Assembly (NCBI GenBank): GCA_013821615.1
Contig: JACDGQ010000261.1
Span: forward strand, 1 to 5,267
Origin: Planctomycetota bacterium
GTDB lineage: Bacteria > Planctomycetota > UBA11346
Direction of reading: 5' to 3'
Length of the DNA stretch: 5,267 nt
This document shows positions 1-5,267 of the stretch, piece by piece. The stretch's first letter is position 1. Each line of letters starts with the position of its first letter. The translations under genes were made by a program, and so were the position numbers. The notes beneath the pieces were generated by a model. That model did no database searches. It was not told the DNA's origin and saw only the letters and a list, made by a program, of their open reading frames with translations.

Positions 1-35
1 GTGTCGCACGCCGCGGTGGCGGGGTCAAATTGTAA
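1..35 (+). CDS. Possible C-terminal tail of a convergent plus-strand gene (partial)
   Basis: Reading from base 3, the codons give VARRGGGVKL followed by TAA at 33-35. A gene entering from the left would therefore end here, converging on the MOSC gene, with a GC hairpin starting four bases after the stop. Ten residues are too few to recognise a family. The other plus frames stay open past this point, so the reading is a guess based on position (a stop just before a hairpin). It could equally be plain intergenic DNA. Confidence 0.2.
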   Translation, partial: VARRGGGVKL

Positions 36-39
36 GGCA

Positions 40-59
40 AGGCGAGCTGGGGCTCGCCT
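40..59 (-). terminator. GC hairpin, candidate terminator for the manB-MOSC unit
   Basis: AGGCGAGC (40-47) and GCTCGCCT (52-59) form a perfect 8-bp stem around a 4-base loop. On the minus strand the stem is followed by TTGCCTTACAATTT, which is T-rich for this genome but not an uninterrupted T tract. It lies 28 bp beyond the stop codon of the MOSC gene, where a rho-independent terminator would be expected. On the plus strand it is followed by CTCCCGG, so termination in that direction is less likely. The stem is certain; the terminator function is inferred. Confidence 0.5.
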
Positions 60-87
60 CTCCCGGGGCGCGTCGCACTCGCGGGGT

Positions 88-561
88 TCAGTCCATGACC
101 ACCGTGACCGCGTCGCCGATGGCCACCGTGCCGACCGTCAGCACCCGCGCATACAACCGGCTCCACCCCGGATGCAGGTCCTGGCTCACGCGGCGTGGAT
201 CGCGGTCCTGGAAGCAGCCTGCGATCTTGCTGCACGGCGTGGTGTAGGACGCGATCTGGATCACCGCCTGGGCGCCGACGCGCAGCGTCGTCCCCGGCAT
301 CAGCGCGACCCACTCCAGACCGGCAATGGTGAGGTTCTCGCCGGCCGCGCCGGCGGAGATGGGGTGGCCTTGCGCCTGCAACGCCGCGATCACCTCGGCG
401 CTGAACAGGCACAGCGCCCGTTCAGGACCGCCATGGTACTTGCGGTTGGACTGCACGTCGCCGGCCAGGCCGGTGGTGGTCAGTTCGGCGCTCGCCACCG
501 CCAGCTTGGGTACACCGCCGCCGGAACGCTGAACGCCGCAGATGCGTCCGCTGCGGTCCAC
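88..561 (-). CDS. Stand-alone MOSC-domain protein
   Basis: A 157-aa protein made of essentially one MOSC domain, the beta-strand-rich fold shared with the C-terminus of molybdenum cofactor sulfurases and with YiiM/YcbX-type proteins. Visible landmarks are GLAGD (31-35), HGGPERA (43-49), GAAGENL (71-77), a conserved-type cysteine in TTPCSKI (Cys110), and SQDLHPGWSRLYARVL (126-141). In characterised MOSC proteins the conserved cysteine is linked to carrying sulfur or contacting the molybdenum cofactor; the substrate of this small branch is not known to me. It has no signal peptide or membrane segment, so it is probably cytosolic. I chose the GTG at 559-561 because GAGG (568-571) sits six bases upstream and because the domain begins there. 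The frame continues open to 684, but that part would overlap the 3' end of the phosphomannomutase gene and has no MOSC similarity. The cofactor role is an inference from the family. Confidence 0.88.
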   Translation of the reverse strand: MDRSGRICGVQRSGGGVPKLAVASAELTTTGLAGDVQSNRKYHGGPERALCLFSAEVIAALQAQGHPISAGAAGENLTIAGLEWVALMPGTTLRVGAQAVIQIASYTTPCSKIAGCFQDRDPRRVSQDLHPGWSRLYARVLTVGTVAIGDAVTVVMD

Positions 562-572
562 GTCAGCCCTCA
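562..572 (-). promoter_or_regulatory. Shine-Dalgarno site overlapping the manB stop codon
   Basis: On the minus strand the sequence reads TGAGGGCTGAC followed by GTG. TGA is the stop of the phosphomannomutase gene, and the GAGG inside TGAGGG is a good ribosome binding site six bases before the GTG of the MOSC gene. A ribosome terminating on the first gene is therefore placed on the second, as in translational coupling. This site fixes the MOSC start codon. It is the only clear Shine-Dalgarno sequence before a gene in the window. Confidence 0.7.
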
Positions 573-1901
573 GGCCAGCAGCTTCTTGACCTCGGCCAGC
601 TTGGCGTCGCGCAGCGCGGCACTGTCGCCTTCGAGGTTGAGGCGGACGACCGGCTCGGTGTTGGACGAGCGCAGGTTGAACCACCAGTCCTTGAAGCGCA
701 CCGTCACGCCGTCGAGTTCCTCCACTTTGCCGCCGTGCTGGGCGCCGAAGGCGCGCACCTTGGACATCACCGCGTTGGCGTCGGCAACCTTGAAGTTGAT
801 CTCGCCGGTGTGGAAGTACTTCTCCAGCGGCTTGATCAGCGAGCTCAGGTTCGGCGCTTCCGAGATGATGTTGGCGAGCAGCAGGAAGGCGTAGAGCCCG
901 GAGTCCGCGCCCCAGAAGTCGCGGAAGTAATAGTGCCCGGACAGCTCACCGGCGAAGGCGGCGTGGTGCTCCTTCATGGTCGCCTTGATGAAGCTGTGGC
1001 CGACGCGGGTCTCGACTGGCTTGCCGCCGAGGCCAGTGATGAATTCCGGCACGACCTTCGAGCTGCGCAGGTCGTAGGCGACGGTCGCGCCCGGCTCCTT
1101 GGCCAGGTAGTACTTGGCGAGCAGCGCGGTGGTCAGGTCGCAGGTGACGATCGCTCCGTTCTCATCGACCAGCGCGCAGCGGTCGCCATCGCCGTCGAAA
1201 CCGGCGCCGAAGTCGGCCTTCTCGGCCTTCACCCGGTCCTGGAGATCCTTGAGATTCTCGGCCTTCAGCGGGTTGGCCTCGTGCACCGGGAAACGACCGT
1301 CCGGATCGAAGTTGAGCGGGATGATGGTGATGCCGGTGAGCTTGGGCAGCAGGAACTGGAAGAGCGTGCCGATGATGCCGTTGCCGCCATCGACCACGAT
1401 CTTGAGGGGGCGCTTCGGCGCGTAGAGCTTGGCCAGGTAGACGGCGTAGGCGTCAATGGTGAGGGCCTCGTCGATGCGGCCGCCGGGGGCCTTCACGATC
1501 TTCGCGCTGCGCGCGATCGCCTCGATCTCTTCCATGCCGGTGCCGCCGCCGATCGGCTTGAAGCCGGGACCGGTGATCTTGATGCCACCGTAGGCGGCGG
1601 GGTTGTGGCTGGCCGTGATCATCGCCCCGCCCTCGGTACCGAGGTGGTGCATGGCGAAGGTCACTGCCGGCGTCGAGAGCATGCCGACGTCCACCACCTG
1701 TACGCCCGCATCGACCAGGCCCTTGATGTAGGCCTGCTTGAGCGCCGGCCCCGACACGCGCATGTCGCGACCGACGGTGAAGCGCTTGCCGGTCAGCTTC
1801 AGCACCTGGGCGGTGGCGTTGCCGGTCTGGTAGGCCAGAGCCTCGTTCAGCTCCTGGGGGTAGAGGCCGCGGATGTCGTAGGCTTTGAACGGATCGGGCA
1901 T
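570..1901 (-). CDS. manB: Phosphomannomutase/phosphoglucomutase
   Basis: A 443-aa cytosolic alpha-D-phosphohexomutase that interconverts the 6-phosphate and 1-phosphate of mannose (and often glucose), feeding GDP-mannose and other sugar nucleotides for surface polysaccharide. All four family signatures are present. TASHNP at 96-101 carries the phosphoserine Ser98. The metal loop FDGDGDR at 235-241 has Asp236, Asp238 and Asp240. The sugar-specificity loop GELSGHYYF is at 318-326. The phosphate-binding loop RSSNTEP is at 411-417. The N-terminus DPFKAYDIRG (3-12) is the typical family start. The length matches ManB/AlgC-type enzymes (about 440-465 aa), so the gene looks intact. The ATG at 1899-1901 was chosen because the family begins there; the frame stays open to 1985, but that adds only a proline-rich stretch. 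No Shine-Dalgarno is visible: the bases before ATG read CGACCTCCC. The sequence does not decide mannose versus glucose preference, and the symbol could equally be algC or cpsG. Confidence 0.95.
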   Translation of the reverse strand: MPDPFKAYDIRGLYPQELNEALAYQTGNATAQVLKLTGKRFTVGRDMRVSGPALKQAYIKGLVDAGVQVVDVGMLSTPAVTFAMHHLGTEGGAMITASHNPAAYGGIKITGPGFKPIGGGTGMEEIEAIARSAKIVKAPGGRIDEALTIDAYAVYLAKLYAPKRPLKIVVDGGNGIIGTLFQFLLPKLTGITIIPLNFDPDGRFPVHEANPLKAENLKDLQDRVKAEKADFGAGFDGDGDRCALVDENGAIVTCDLTTALLAKYYLAKEPGATVAYDLRSSKVVPEFITGLGGKPVETRVGHSFIKATMKEHHAAFAGELSGHYYFRDFWGADSGLYAFLLLANIISEAPNLSSLIKPLEKYFHTGEINFKVADANAVMSKVRAFGAQHGGKVEELDGVTVRFKDWWFNLRSSNTEPVVRLNLEGDSAALRDAKLAEVKKLLA

Positions 1902-2005
1902 GGGAGGTCGCGGGGTGGGTGTGGGTGGCGAAGGCGGCGCTGCCGGAGGCGGCCCGCAGGCTAGGGGGAGGGGGCGGCGAGCCAAGCCGCGACACCGGGA
2001 TCGGA

Positions 2006-2026
2006 CAGAAGCAGGTCAGAAGCAGG
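2006..2026. repeat. Short direct repeat CAGAAGCAGG x2
   Basis: CAGAAGCAGG occurs at 2006-2015 and again at 2017-2026, an 11-bp period. It lies about 10 bp outside the left arm of the long inverted repeat in the spacer. It may be local slippage or a pair of binding half-sites; nothing in the sequence chooses between these. Confidence 0.6.
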
Positions 2027-2035
2027 AAAAAAGAA

Positions 2036-2205
2036 GGATAAAACAGGAGGCGCGGAGACGCTGAGAACGGAGGAGGGGAAGAGCGAAGGCTCCGCATCAT
2101 CCGGTCCGCATGCTCCGGACCCCACGAGTGACGCGGACCGCTCATCCACCCAACCGTCTCGCCTCCTCCTCTCCCCTCCGCGTCTCCGCCTCTCCTGTTC
2201 TATCC
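2036..2205. repeat. Long imperfect inverted repeat (GGAGACGC-type arms)
   Basis: The left arm at 2036-2061 and the right arm at 2180-2205 are 26 bases each and match in reverse complement at 23 of 26 positions, sharing GGATA, ACAGGAG and GCGGAGACGC blocks. After a 10-base asymmetric bulge (2062-2071) a further 8 bp pair (2072-2079 with 2172-2179). Near the apex, CGGTCCGC (2102-2109) pairs perfectly with GCGGACCG (2133-2140). Transcribed, the whole would fold into a hairpin about 170 nt long. Repeats of this purine-rich kind (runs of GGAGACGCGGAG-like words) are, from memory, dispersed in intergenic regions of several environmental phyla. The size, lack of coding and intergenic position fit a dispersed non-autonomous repeat. 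A regulatory hairpin is the alternative. Confidence 0.75.
2102..2140. repeat. Apical palindrome with two mutually exclusive stems
   Basis: CGGTCCGC (2102-2109) can pair over 8 bp with GCGGACCG (2133-2140). Alternatively GGTCCG (2103-2108) can pair over 6 bp with CGGACC (2116-2121) around a 7-base loop. The two pairings use the same left strand and cannot form together. The segment sits at the tip of the long inverted repeat. The pairing is seen directly; any switching role would be speculation. Confidence 0.5.
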
Positions 2206-2231
2206 GGCTGTCGTTCTATCCGGCTGTCGTT
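2197..2231. repeat. 16-bp tandem duplication
   Basis: The unit GTTCTATCCGGCTGTC occurs perfectly at 2197-2212 and 2213-2228, and three more matching bases follow (GTT, 2229-2231). The first copy contains the outer end of the right arm of the long inverted repeat (2197-2205), so the duplication covers the repeat boundary. It lies 62 bp upstream of the purL start codon. It could be a replication-slippage product or a trace of the repeat's insertion. Confidence 0.85.
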
Positions 2232-2292
2232 GGCGCCGGCCGAGGACTCGCCACTAGCCACCCGGGGGGTTGGTCCTACCCTCCCGGCCACC

Positions 2293-5193
2293 ATGACCGC
2301 GACCTTCCGCATCGACGTCCAGGCCAGCGCGCCGGGTACCGACCACCACCTCGCCCACGAGGCCAAGCTGCTCGGCCTCGGCCACCTGGGCGAGGTGCGG
2401 CGCAGCCGCTACTACCTGGTCCAGGGCGAGCTCGACGAGGTCTCCGCGCAGCGCCTGGGCGACGTCCTGCTCAGCGATCCGGTGCTGGAGAAGGCCAGCC
2501 TGGGCGTGCCGGTTGCGGACGGTCGGAATGTCATCGAGGTCCAACGCAAGACCGGCGTCATGGACCCGATCGAGGCCTCGATCGTCAAGGGTGCCGCCGA
2601 CCTCGGCATCGTCCTCACCCTGGTGCGTGTCGGGACGCGCGTCGAGGTCGCCGGCGCTGGCAAGGGCGAGCTCGAGATCCTGGCCTGGAAGGCGCTTGCC
2701 AACCAGGCCATCGAGGAGGCCGCCATCGATCCGGCCGAGCCGATCCGCCTGCGCGCCCCGGGCGGCAGCCAACGTCATCCGCGCACCGAGGTCGACCTCG
2801 CCGGCCTCGACGCGGCCGCCTTGATGGAGCTGTCGAAGGCCGGCACGCTCAGCCTGACCCTGGACGAGATGCAAGCCATCCAGGACCACTTCCGCGCGCT
2901 CGGCCGCCGTCCCACCGACGTCGAACTCGAGAGCCTCGCCCAGACCTGGTCCGAGCACTGCGTGCACAAGACCCTCAAGGGGCTGGTCGAATACACCGGG
3001 CCGACCGGCGTGGATGGCGCGCAGGCCACGGTGCTGATCGACAACCTGCTCAAGCAGACCATCGCCAAGGCGACCAAGGACCTGGCGGCGCCGTGGTGCC
3101 TGTCGGTGTTCAAGGACAACTCCGGCGTCATCGCCTACGACGAGCGCTACGGCGTGTGCATCAAGGTCGAGACCCACAACCGGCCCTCGGCGATCGAGCC
3201 CTACGGCGGCGCCAACACCGGCCTGGGCGGGGTGGTGCGCGACGTCATCGGCACCGGCGTCGGCGCCAAGCCGATCTTCAACACCGACGTGTTCTGCTTC
3301 GGTGAACTCGATGCCGATCCGGCGAAGCTGCCGCCCGGCACCATCCACCCGCGCCGCCTGATGCGCGGCGTGGTGAATGGCGTGCGCGACTATGGCAACC
3401 GCATGGGCATCCCCACGGTCAACGGCGCGATCCGCTTCGATCCGCGCTACGTCGGCAATCCGCTGGTGTTCTGCGGCACCGGCGGCCTGATCCCGCTCGG
3501 CGCGATCGAGAAGGCCGCCTGCGTCGGCGACCACCTCATCGTCATCGGCGGTCGCACCGGCCGCGACGGCATCCACGGCGCGACCTTCAGCTCGGCCGAG
3601 CTGCACGACAAGTCCGAGGTGGTGTCGAGCGGCGCCGTGCAGATCGGCAACGCCATCGAAGAGAAGAAGGTGCTCGACACCACGCTGCAGGCACGCGACC
3701 GCGGGTTGTTCAGCGCGCTCACCGACTGCGGCGCCGGCGGCCTGTCCTCGGCCTGCGGCGAGATCTCGGCCGAGCACGGCTGCCGCATCGACCTCGAGCG
3801 CGTGCCGCTCAAGTACGACGGCCTCAGCTACACCGAGATCTGGATCAGCGAGTCGCAGGAGCGCATGGTCGCGACGGTGCCCGCGGCGCGCGTCGCGGAG
3901 TGCCTGCAGGTGTTCGCCGCCGAAGGCGTCGAGGCCACCGACATCGGCGTGATCACCGGCAGCAACCGTCTGGAGCTGCGCTTCAATGGCGAACAGGTCG
4001 CCGACCTCGACATGCACTTCCTGCACGACGGCGTGCCGCGCCTCAAGCGGCCGGCGGTGTTCACGCCGGTGACCGAGCACGACGCGGTCTACAGCGCGCC
4101 TGACGATCTCGCCGAGGCCCTGCGCCGGGTCCTTGCCCGGCCCAACGTGGCGAGCAAGGAATGGGTGATCCGCCAATACGACCACGAGGTCCAGGCCGGC
4201 TCGATCGTCAAGCCGCTGGTCGGCGTGATGCACGACGGCCCGAGCGACGCCGCGGTGATCGCCCCCGAGCCCGGCCGCGACCGCGGCGTGGCGGTGGCGT
4301 GCGGGCTCAACACCAACTTCAGCGACTGGGACGCCTACCACGCGGCCGCCGCCGGCATCGAGGAGGCGCTGCGCAATCTGGTGTGCGTCGGCGCCCAGCT
4401 CGAGCGCGTCGCTATCCTCGACAATTTCAGCTGGGCGAAGTGCACCGATCCGCAGGTCTTCGGCGCGCTGGTGCGCGCCTGCCAGGCCTGCTACGATTTC
4501 GCGATGTACTACGGCACGCCGTTCATCTCGGGCAAGGACAGCCTGTCGAACGAGTTCACCTACCACGGCAAGACCATCCGCATCCCGCACACCCTGCTGA
4601 TCACCGCCATGACCGTGGTCGAAGACGTGCGCCGCTCCATCACCATGGACGTCAAGCAGGCTGGCGACGTGGTGATCGCCGTCGGCCTGACGCGCAATGA
4701 ACTCGGCGGCAGCGAATACCTGGCGCTGCTCAGCGCCGACCTGGGACTGCCCAAGGCCACCGGCGGCATCGTGCCCAAGGTTGACCGCGCGCTGTCGCGG
4801 CCGGTGCTGCACGCGGTCGCGGCCTGCACCGCGGCCGGCCTGGTCAACGCCGCGCACGACGTCTCCGATGGCGGCCTGGCCACGACCCTGGCCGAGATGG
4901 CCTTCGCCGGCGGCCTGGGCATGACCATCGACGCCGGCCTGGTGCCGCACGAGGGCATCACCGCGCTCGACCGCCTGCTCTTCAGCGAGAGCCAGAGCCG
5001 CATCGTCATCACCGTCCCCGCGGCGCGCGTCGCCGAAGCCAAGGCCCTGCTCGCGGCGGTGCCGCACGCGGTGGTCGGTATGGTGACCGCCGAGCCGGTG
5101 CTGACGATCAGCGGGTTGGGGTCCAGTCTGACTGCGGACCTGGCCGGCCTCAAGGAGGCGTGGCAGGGGACGTTGAAGGTGATGGAGAACTGA
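2293..5193 (+). CDS. purL: Phosphoribosylformylglycinamidine synthase, PurS-PurL fusion (PurSL)
   Basis: A 966-aa cytosolic enzyme for the fourth step of de novo purine synthesis: FGAR + ATP + ammonia (from glutamine) to FGAM. Residues 4 to about 70 and about 79-120 look like two successive PurS-like halves (FRIDVQ... and VIEVQRKTGVMDP...), followed by a linker domain. The PurL body has WSEHC at 219-223 with the catalytic-type His222, KVETHNRPSAIEPYGGANTG at 291-310, GRTGRDGIHGATFSS at 420-434, DCGAGGLSSACGEI at 478-491, ESQERM at 520-525, GTPFISGKDSLSNEF at 741-755, AHDVSDGGLATTLAEMAF at 854-871 and LFSESQSRIVI at 896-906. It is longer than small PurL (about 740 aa) and shorter than E. coli PurL (about 1,295 aa), because no C-terminal glutaminase triad domain follows. 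A separate PurQ must supply ammonia. The ATG at 2293 places the PurS-like strand right at the N-terminus; the upstream open extension to 2110 crosses the repeats and is not homologous. No Shine-Dalgarno is visible. Confidence 0.96.
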   Translation: MTATFRIDVQASAPGTDHHLAHEAKLLGLGHLGEVRRSRYYLVQGELDEVSAQRLGDVLLSDPVLEKASLGVPVADGRNVIEVQRKTGVMDPIEASIVKGAADLGIVLTLVRVGTRVEVAGAGKGELEILAWKALANQAIEEAAIDPAEPIRLRAPGGSQRHPRTEVDLAGLDAAALMELSKAGTLSLTLDEMQAIQDHFRALGRRPTDVELESLAQTWSEHCVHKTLKGLVEYTGPTGVDGAQATVLIDNLLKQTIAKATKDLAAPWCLSVFKDNSGVIAYDERYGVCIKVETHNRPSAIEPYGGANTGLGGVVRDVIGTGVGAKPIFNTDVFCFGELDADPAKLPPGTIHPRRLMRGVVNGVRDYGNRMGIPTVNGAIRFDPRYVGNPLVFCGTGGLIPLGAIEKAACVGDHLIVIGGRTGRDGIHGATFSSAELHDKSEVVSSGAVQIGNAIEEKKVLDTTLQARDRGLFSALTDCGAGGLSSACGEISAEHGCRIDLERVPLKYDGLSYTEIWISESQERMVATVPAARVAECLQVFAAEGVEATDIGVITGSNRLELRFNGEQVADLDMHFLHDGVPRLKRPAVFTPVTEHDAVYSAPDDLAEALRRVLARPNVASKEWVIRQYDHEVQAGSIVKPLVGVMHDGPSDAAVIAPEPGRDRGVAVACGLNTNFSDWDAYHAAAAGIEEALRNLVCVGAQLERVAILDNFSWAKCTDPQVFGALVRACQACYDFAMYYGTPFISGKDSLSNEFTYHGKTIRIPHTLLITAMTVVEDVRRSITMDVKQAGDVVIAVGLTRNELGGSEYLALLSADLGLPKATGGIVPKVDRALSRPVLHAVAACTAAGLVNAAHDVSDGGLATTLAEMAFAGGLGMTIDAGLVPHEGITALDRLLFSESQSRIVITVPAARVAEAKALLAAVPHAVVGMVTAEPVLTISGLGSSLTADLAGLKEAWQGTLKVMEN

Positions 5194-5267
5194 GGGAGCG
5201 GGTTCCCTGGGATCGCCGAGTTGTACTCGGCTGGTAGCCTCCAGGCCGGGTACAGCTCGGCGATCCC
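5194..5267 (+). repeat. 23-bp inverted repeat downstream of purL, cut by the window edge
   Basis: Arms at 5209-5231 and 5245-5267 are reverse complements at 21 of 23 positions. Both differences (T5221 opposite G5255, T5227 opposite G5249) become G-U pairs in plus-strand RNA, so the transcript forms an uninterrupted 23-bp stem. CTGG/CCAG inside the loop can extend it with a one-base shift. Each arm is also a small hairpin by itself: GCCGAG/CTCGGC at 5215-5231, and GCCGGG/CTCGGC at 5245-5261 with one G-U pair. It starts 16 bases after the purL stop, so it may act as a terminator or 3'-end stabiliser, but any T tract lies beyond the window. A dispersed REP-like repeat is the main alternative. 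Confidence 0.8.

Larger units (their letters stand above)
1902..2292. other. Divergent intergenic spacer between manB and purL
   Basis: This 391-bp stretch separates two divergent genes and must hold promoters for both. I see no convincing -35/-10 pair in either direction. The plus strand is purine-rich on the left (for example 2018-2050 has only 3 pyrimidines in 33) and pyrimidine-rich on the right (2159-2205 has only 6 purines in 47), which reflects an inverted repeat. Short and longer open frames run through it on both strands, but they show low-complexity Pro/Arg/Ser composition and no recognisable domain, so I call no gene here. A possible leader RNA or repeat-derived small RNA cannot be excluded. 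Confidence 0.75.

Noticed and set aside
22..34. Minus-strand TACAAT (29-34) and TTGACC (23-28) resembling promoter boxes
   Set aside because: The two overlap in the wrong order and spacing to act as one promoter, and no -35 partner is found 16-18 bp upstream of TACAAT. Any downstream gene lies outside the window.
1..894. A 297-codon plus-strand frame open from the window edge
   Set aside because: It runs antisense through the MOSC gene and the 3' end of manB. Its translation is Arg/Ala/His-rich and unlike any family I know.
735..1964. A 409-codon open frame on the plus strand across manB
   Set aside because: It is an antisense shadow of the phosphomannomutase gene, with low-complexity Val/Gly/Asp/Arg composition and no family motif.
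1902..1985. N-terminal extension of manB to an upstream start at 1985
   Set aside because: The extra 28 residues are mostly Pro and Ala and precede the normal family N-terminus DPFKAYDIRG.
1453..2149. Additional minus-strand frames through the 5' part of manB and the spacer
   Set aside because: Their translations are Arg/Pro/Ser-rich out-of-frame readings of manB and the repeats, with no ribosome binding site or domain.
2110..2292. N-terminal extension of PurL to 2110
   Set aside because: The added 61 residues are translated from the inverted and tandem repeats and have no PurS similarity; the PurS-like strand begins right after the ATG at 2293.
2286..2298. GGCCACCATGACC around the purL start resembles a eukaryotic Kozak sequence
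   Set aside because: The gene is a bacterial-type PurSL in a tightly packed bacterial context; the match is a chance result of C-rich sequence.
2254..5067. A 937-codon open frame on the minus strand across purL
   Set aside because: It is an antisense shadow of purL caused by high GC with few stop codons. Its translation is His/Asp/Gly/Ala/Arg-rich with no recognisable domain, while the plus strand has all PurL motifs.

Overview
This is a GC-rich bacterial window holding ordinary housekeeping genes. It has two transcription units that diverge from a roughly 390-bp spacer at about 1902-2292. No phage, insertion-sequence, CRISPR, tRNA or rRNA signature was seen, and I found no evidence of a novel multi-gene system. 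The unusual material is in the non-coding DNA: several inverted and direct repeats lie between and after the genes.

Minus strand, reading right to left: a complete phosphomannomutase/phosphoglucomutase of 443 aa (570-1901) is followed after 8 bp by a small stand-alone MOSC-domain protein of 157 aa (88-561). The Shine-Dalgarno sequence of the second gene overlaps the stop codon of the first, so the pair looks like a translationally coupled operon. A short GC hairpin (40-59) lies beyond it and may terminate it. The first 35 bases may hold the last residues of a convergent plus-strand gene, but this is very weakly supported.

Plus strand: a 966-aa phosphoribosylformylglycinamidine synthase (2293-5193) for purine synthesis. 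It consists of two PurS-like halves followed by the PurL catalytic body, with no C-terminal glutaminase domain. This layout (PurS-PurL fusion, 'PurSL') implies a separate PurQ elsewhere in the genome. Downstream, the last 59 bases form a 23-bp inverted repeat that ends exactly at the window edge.

The spacer between the divergent genes carries an imperfect long inverted repeat with arms of the purine-rich 'GGAGACGC' type, a 16-bp tandem duplication touching its right arm, and a short direct repeat outside its left arm. Neither divergent gene has a recognisable Shine-Dalgarno sequence, and no convincing -35/-10 promoter could be picked out.

Organism: high GC, the PurSL fusion and mostly non-SD starts suggest a high-GC environmental bacterium. 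Planctomycetota or Verrucomicrobiota are possible sources, but this is inference from memory of where PurSL fusions occur and is held with low confidence.
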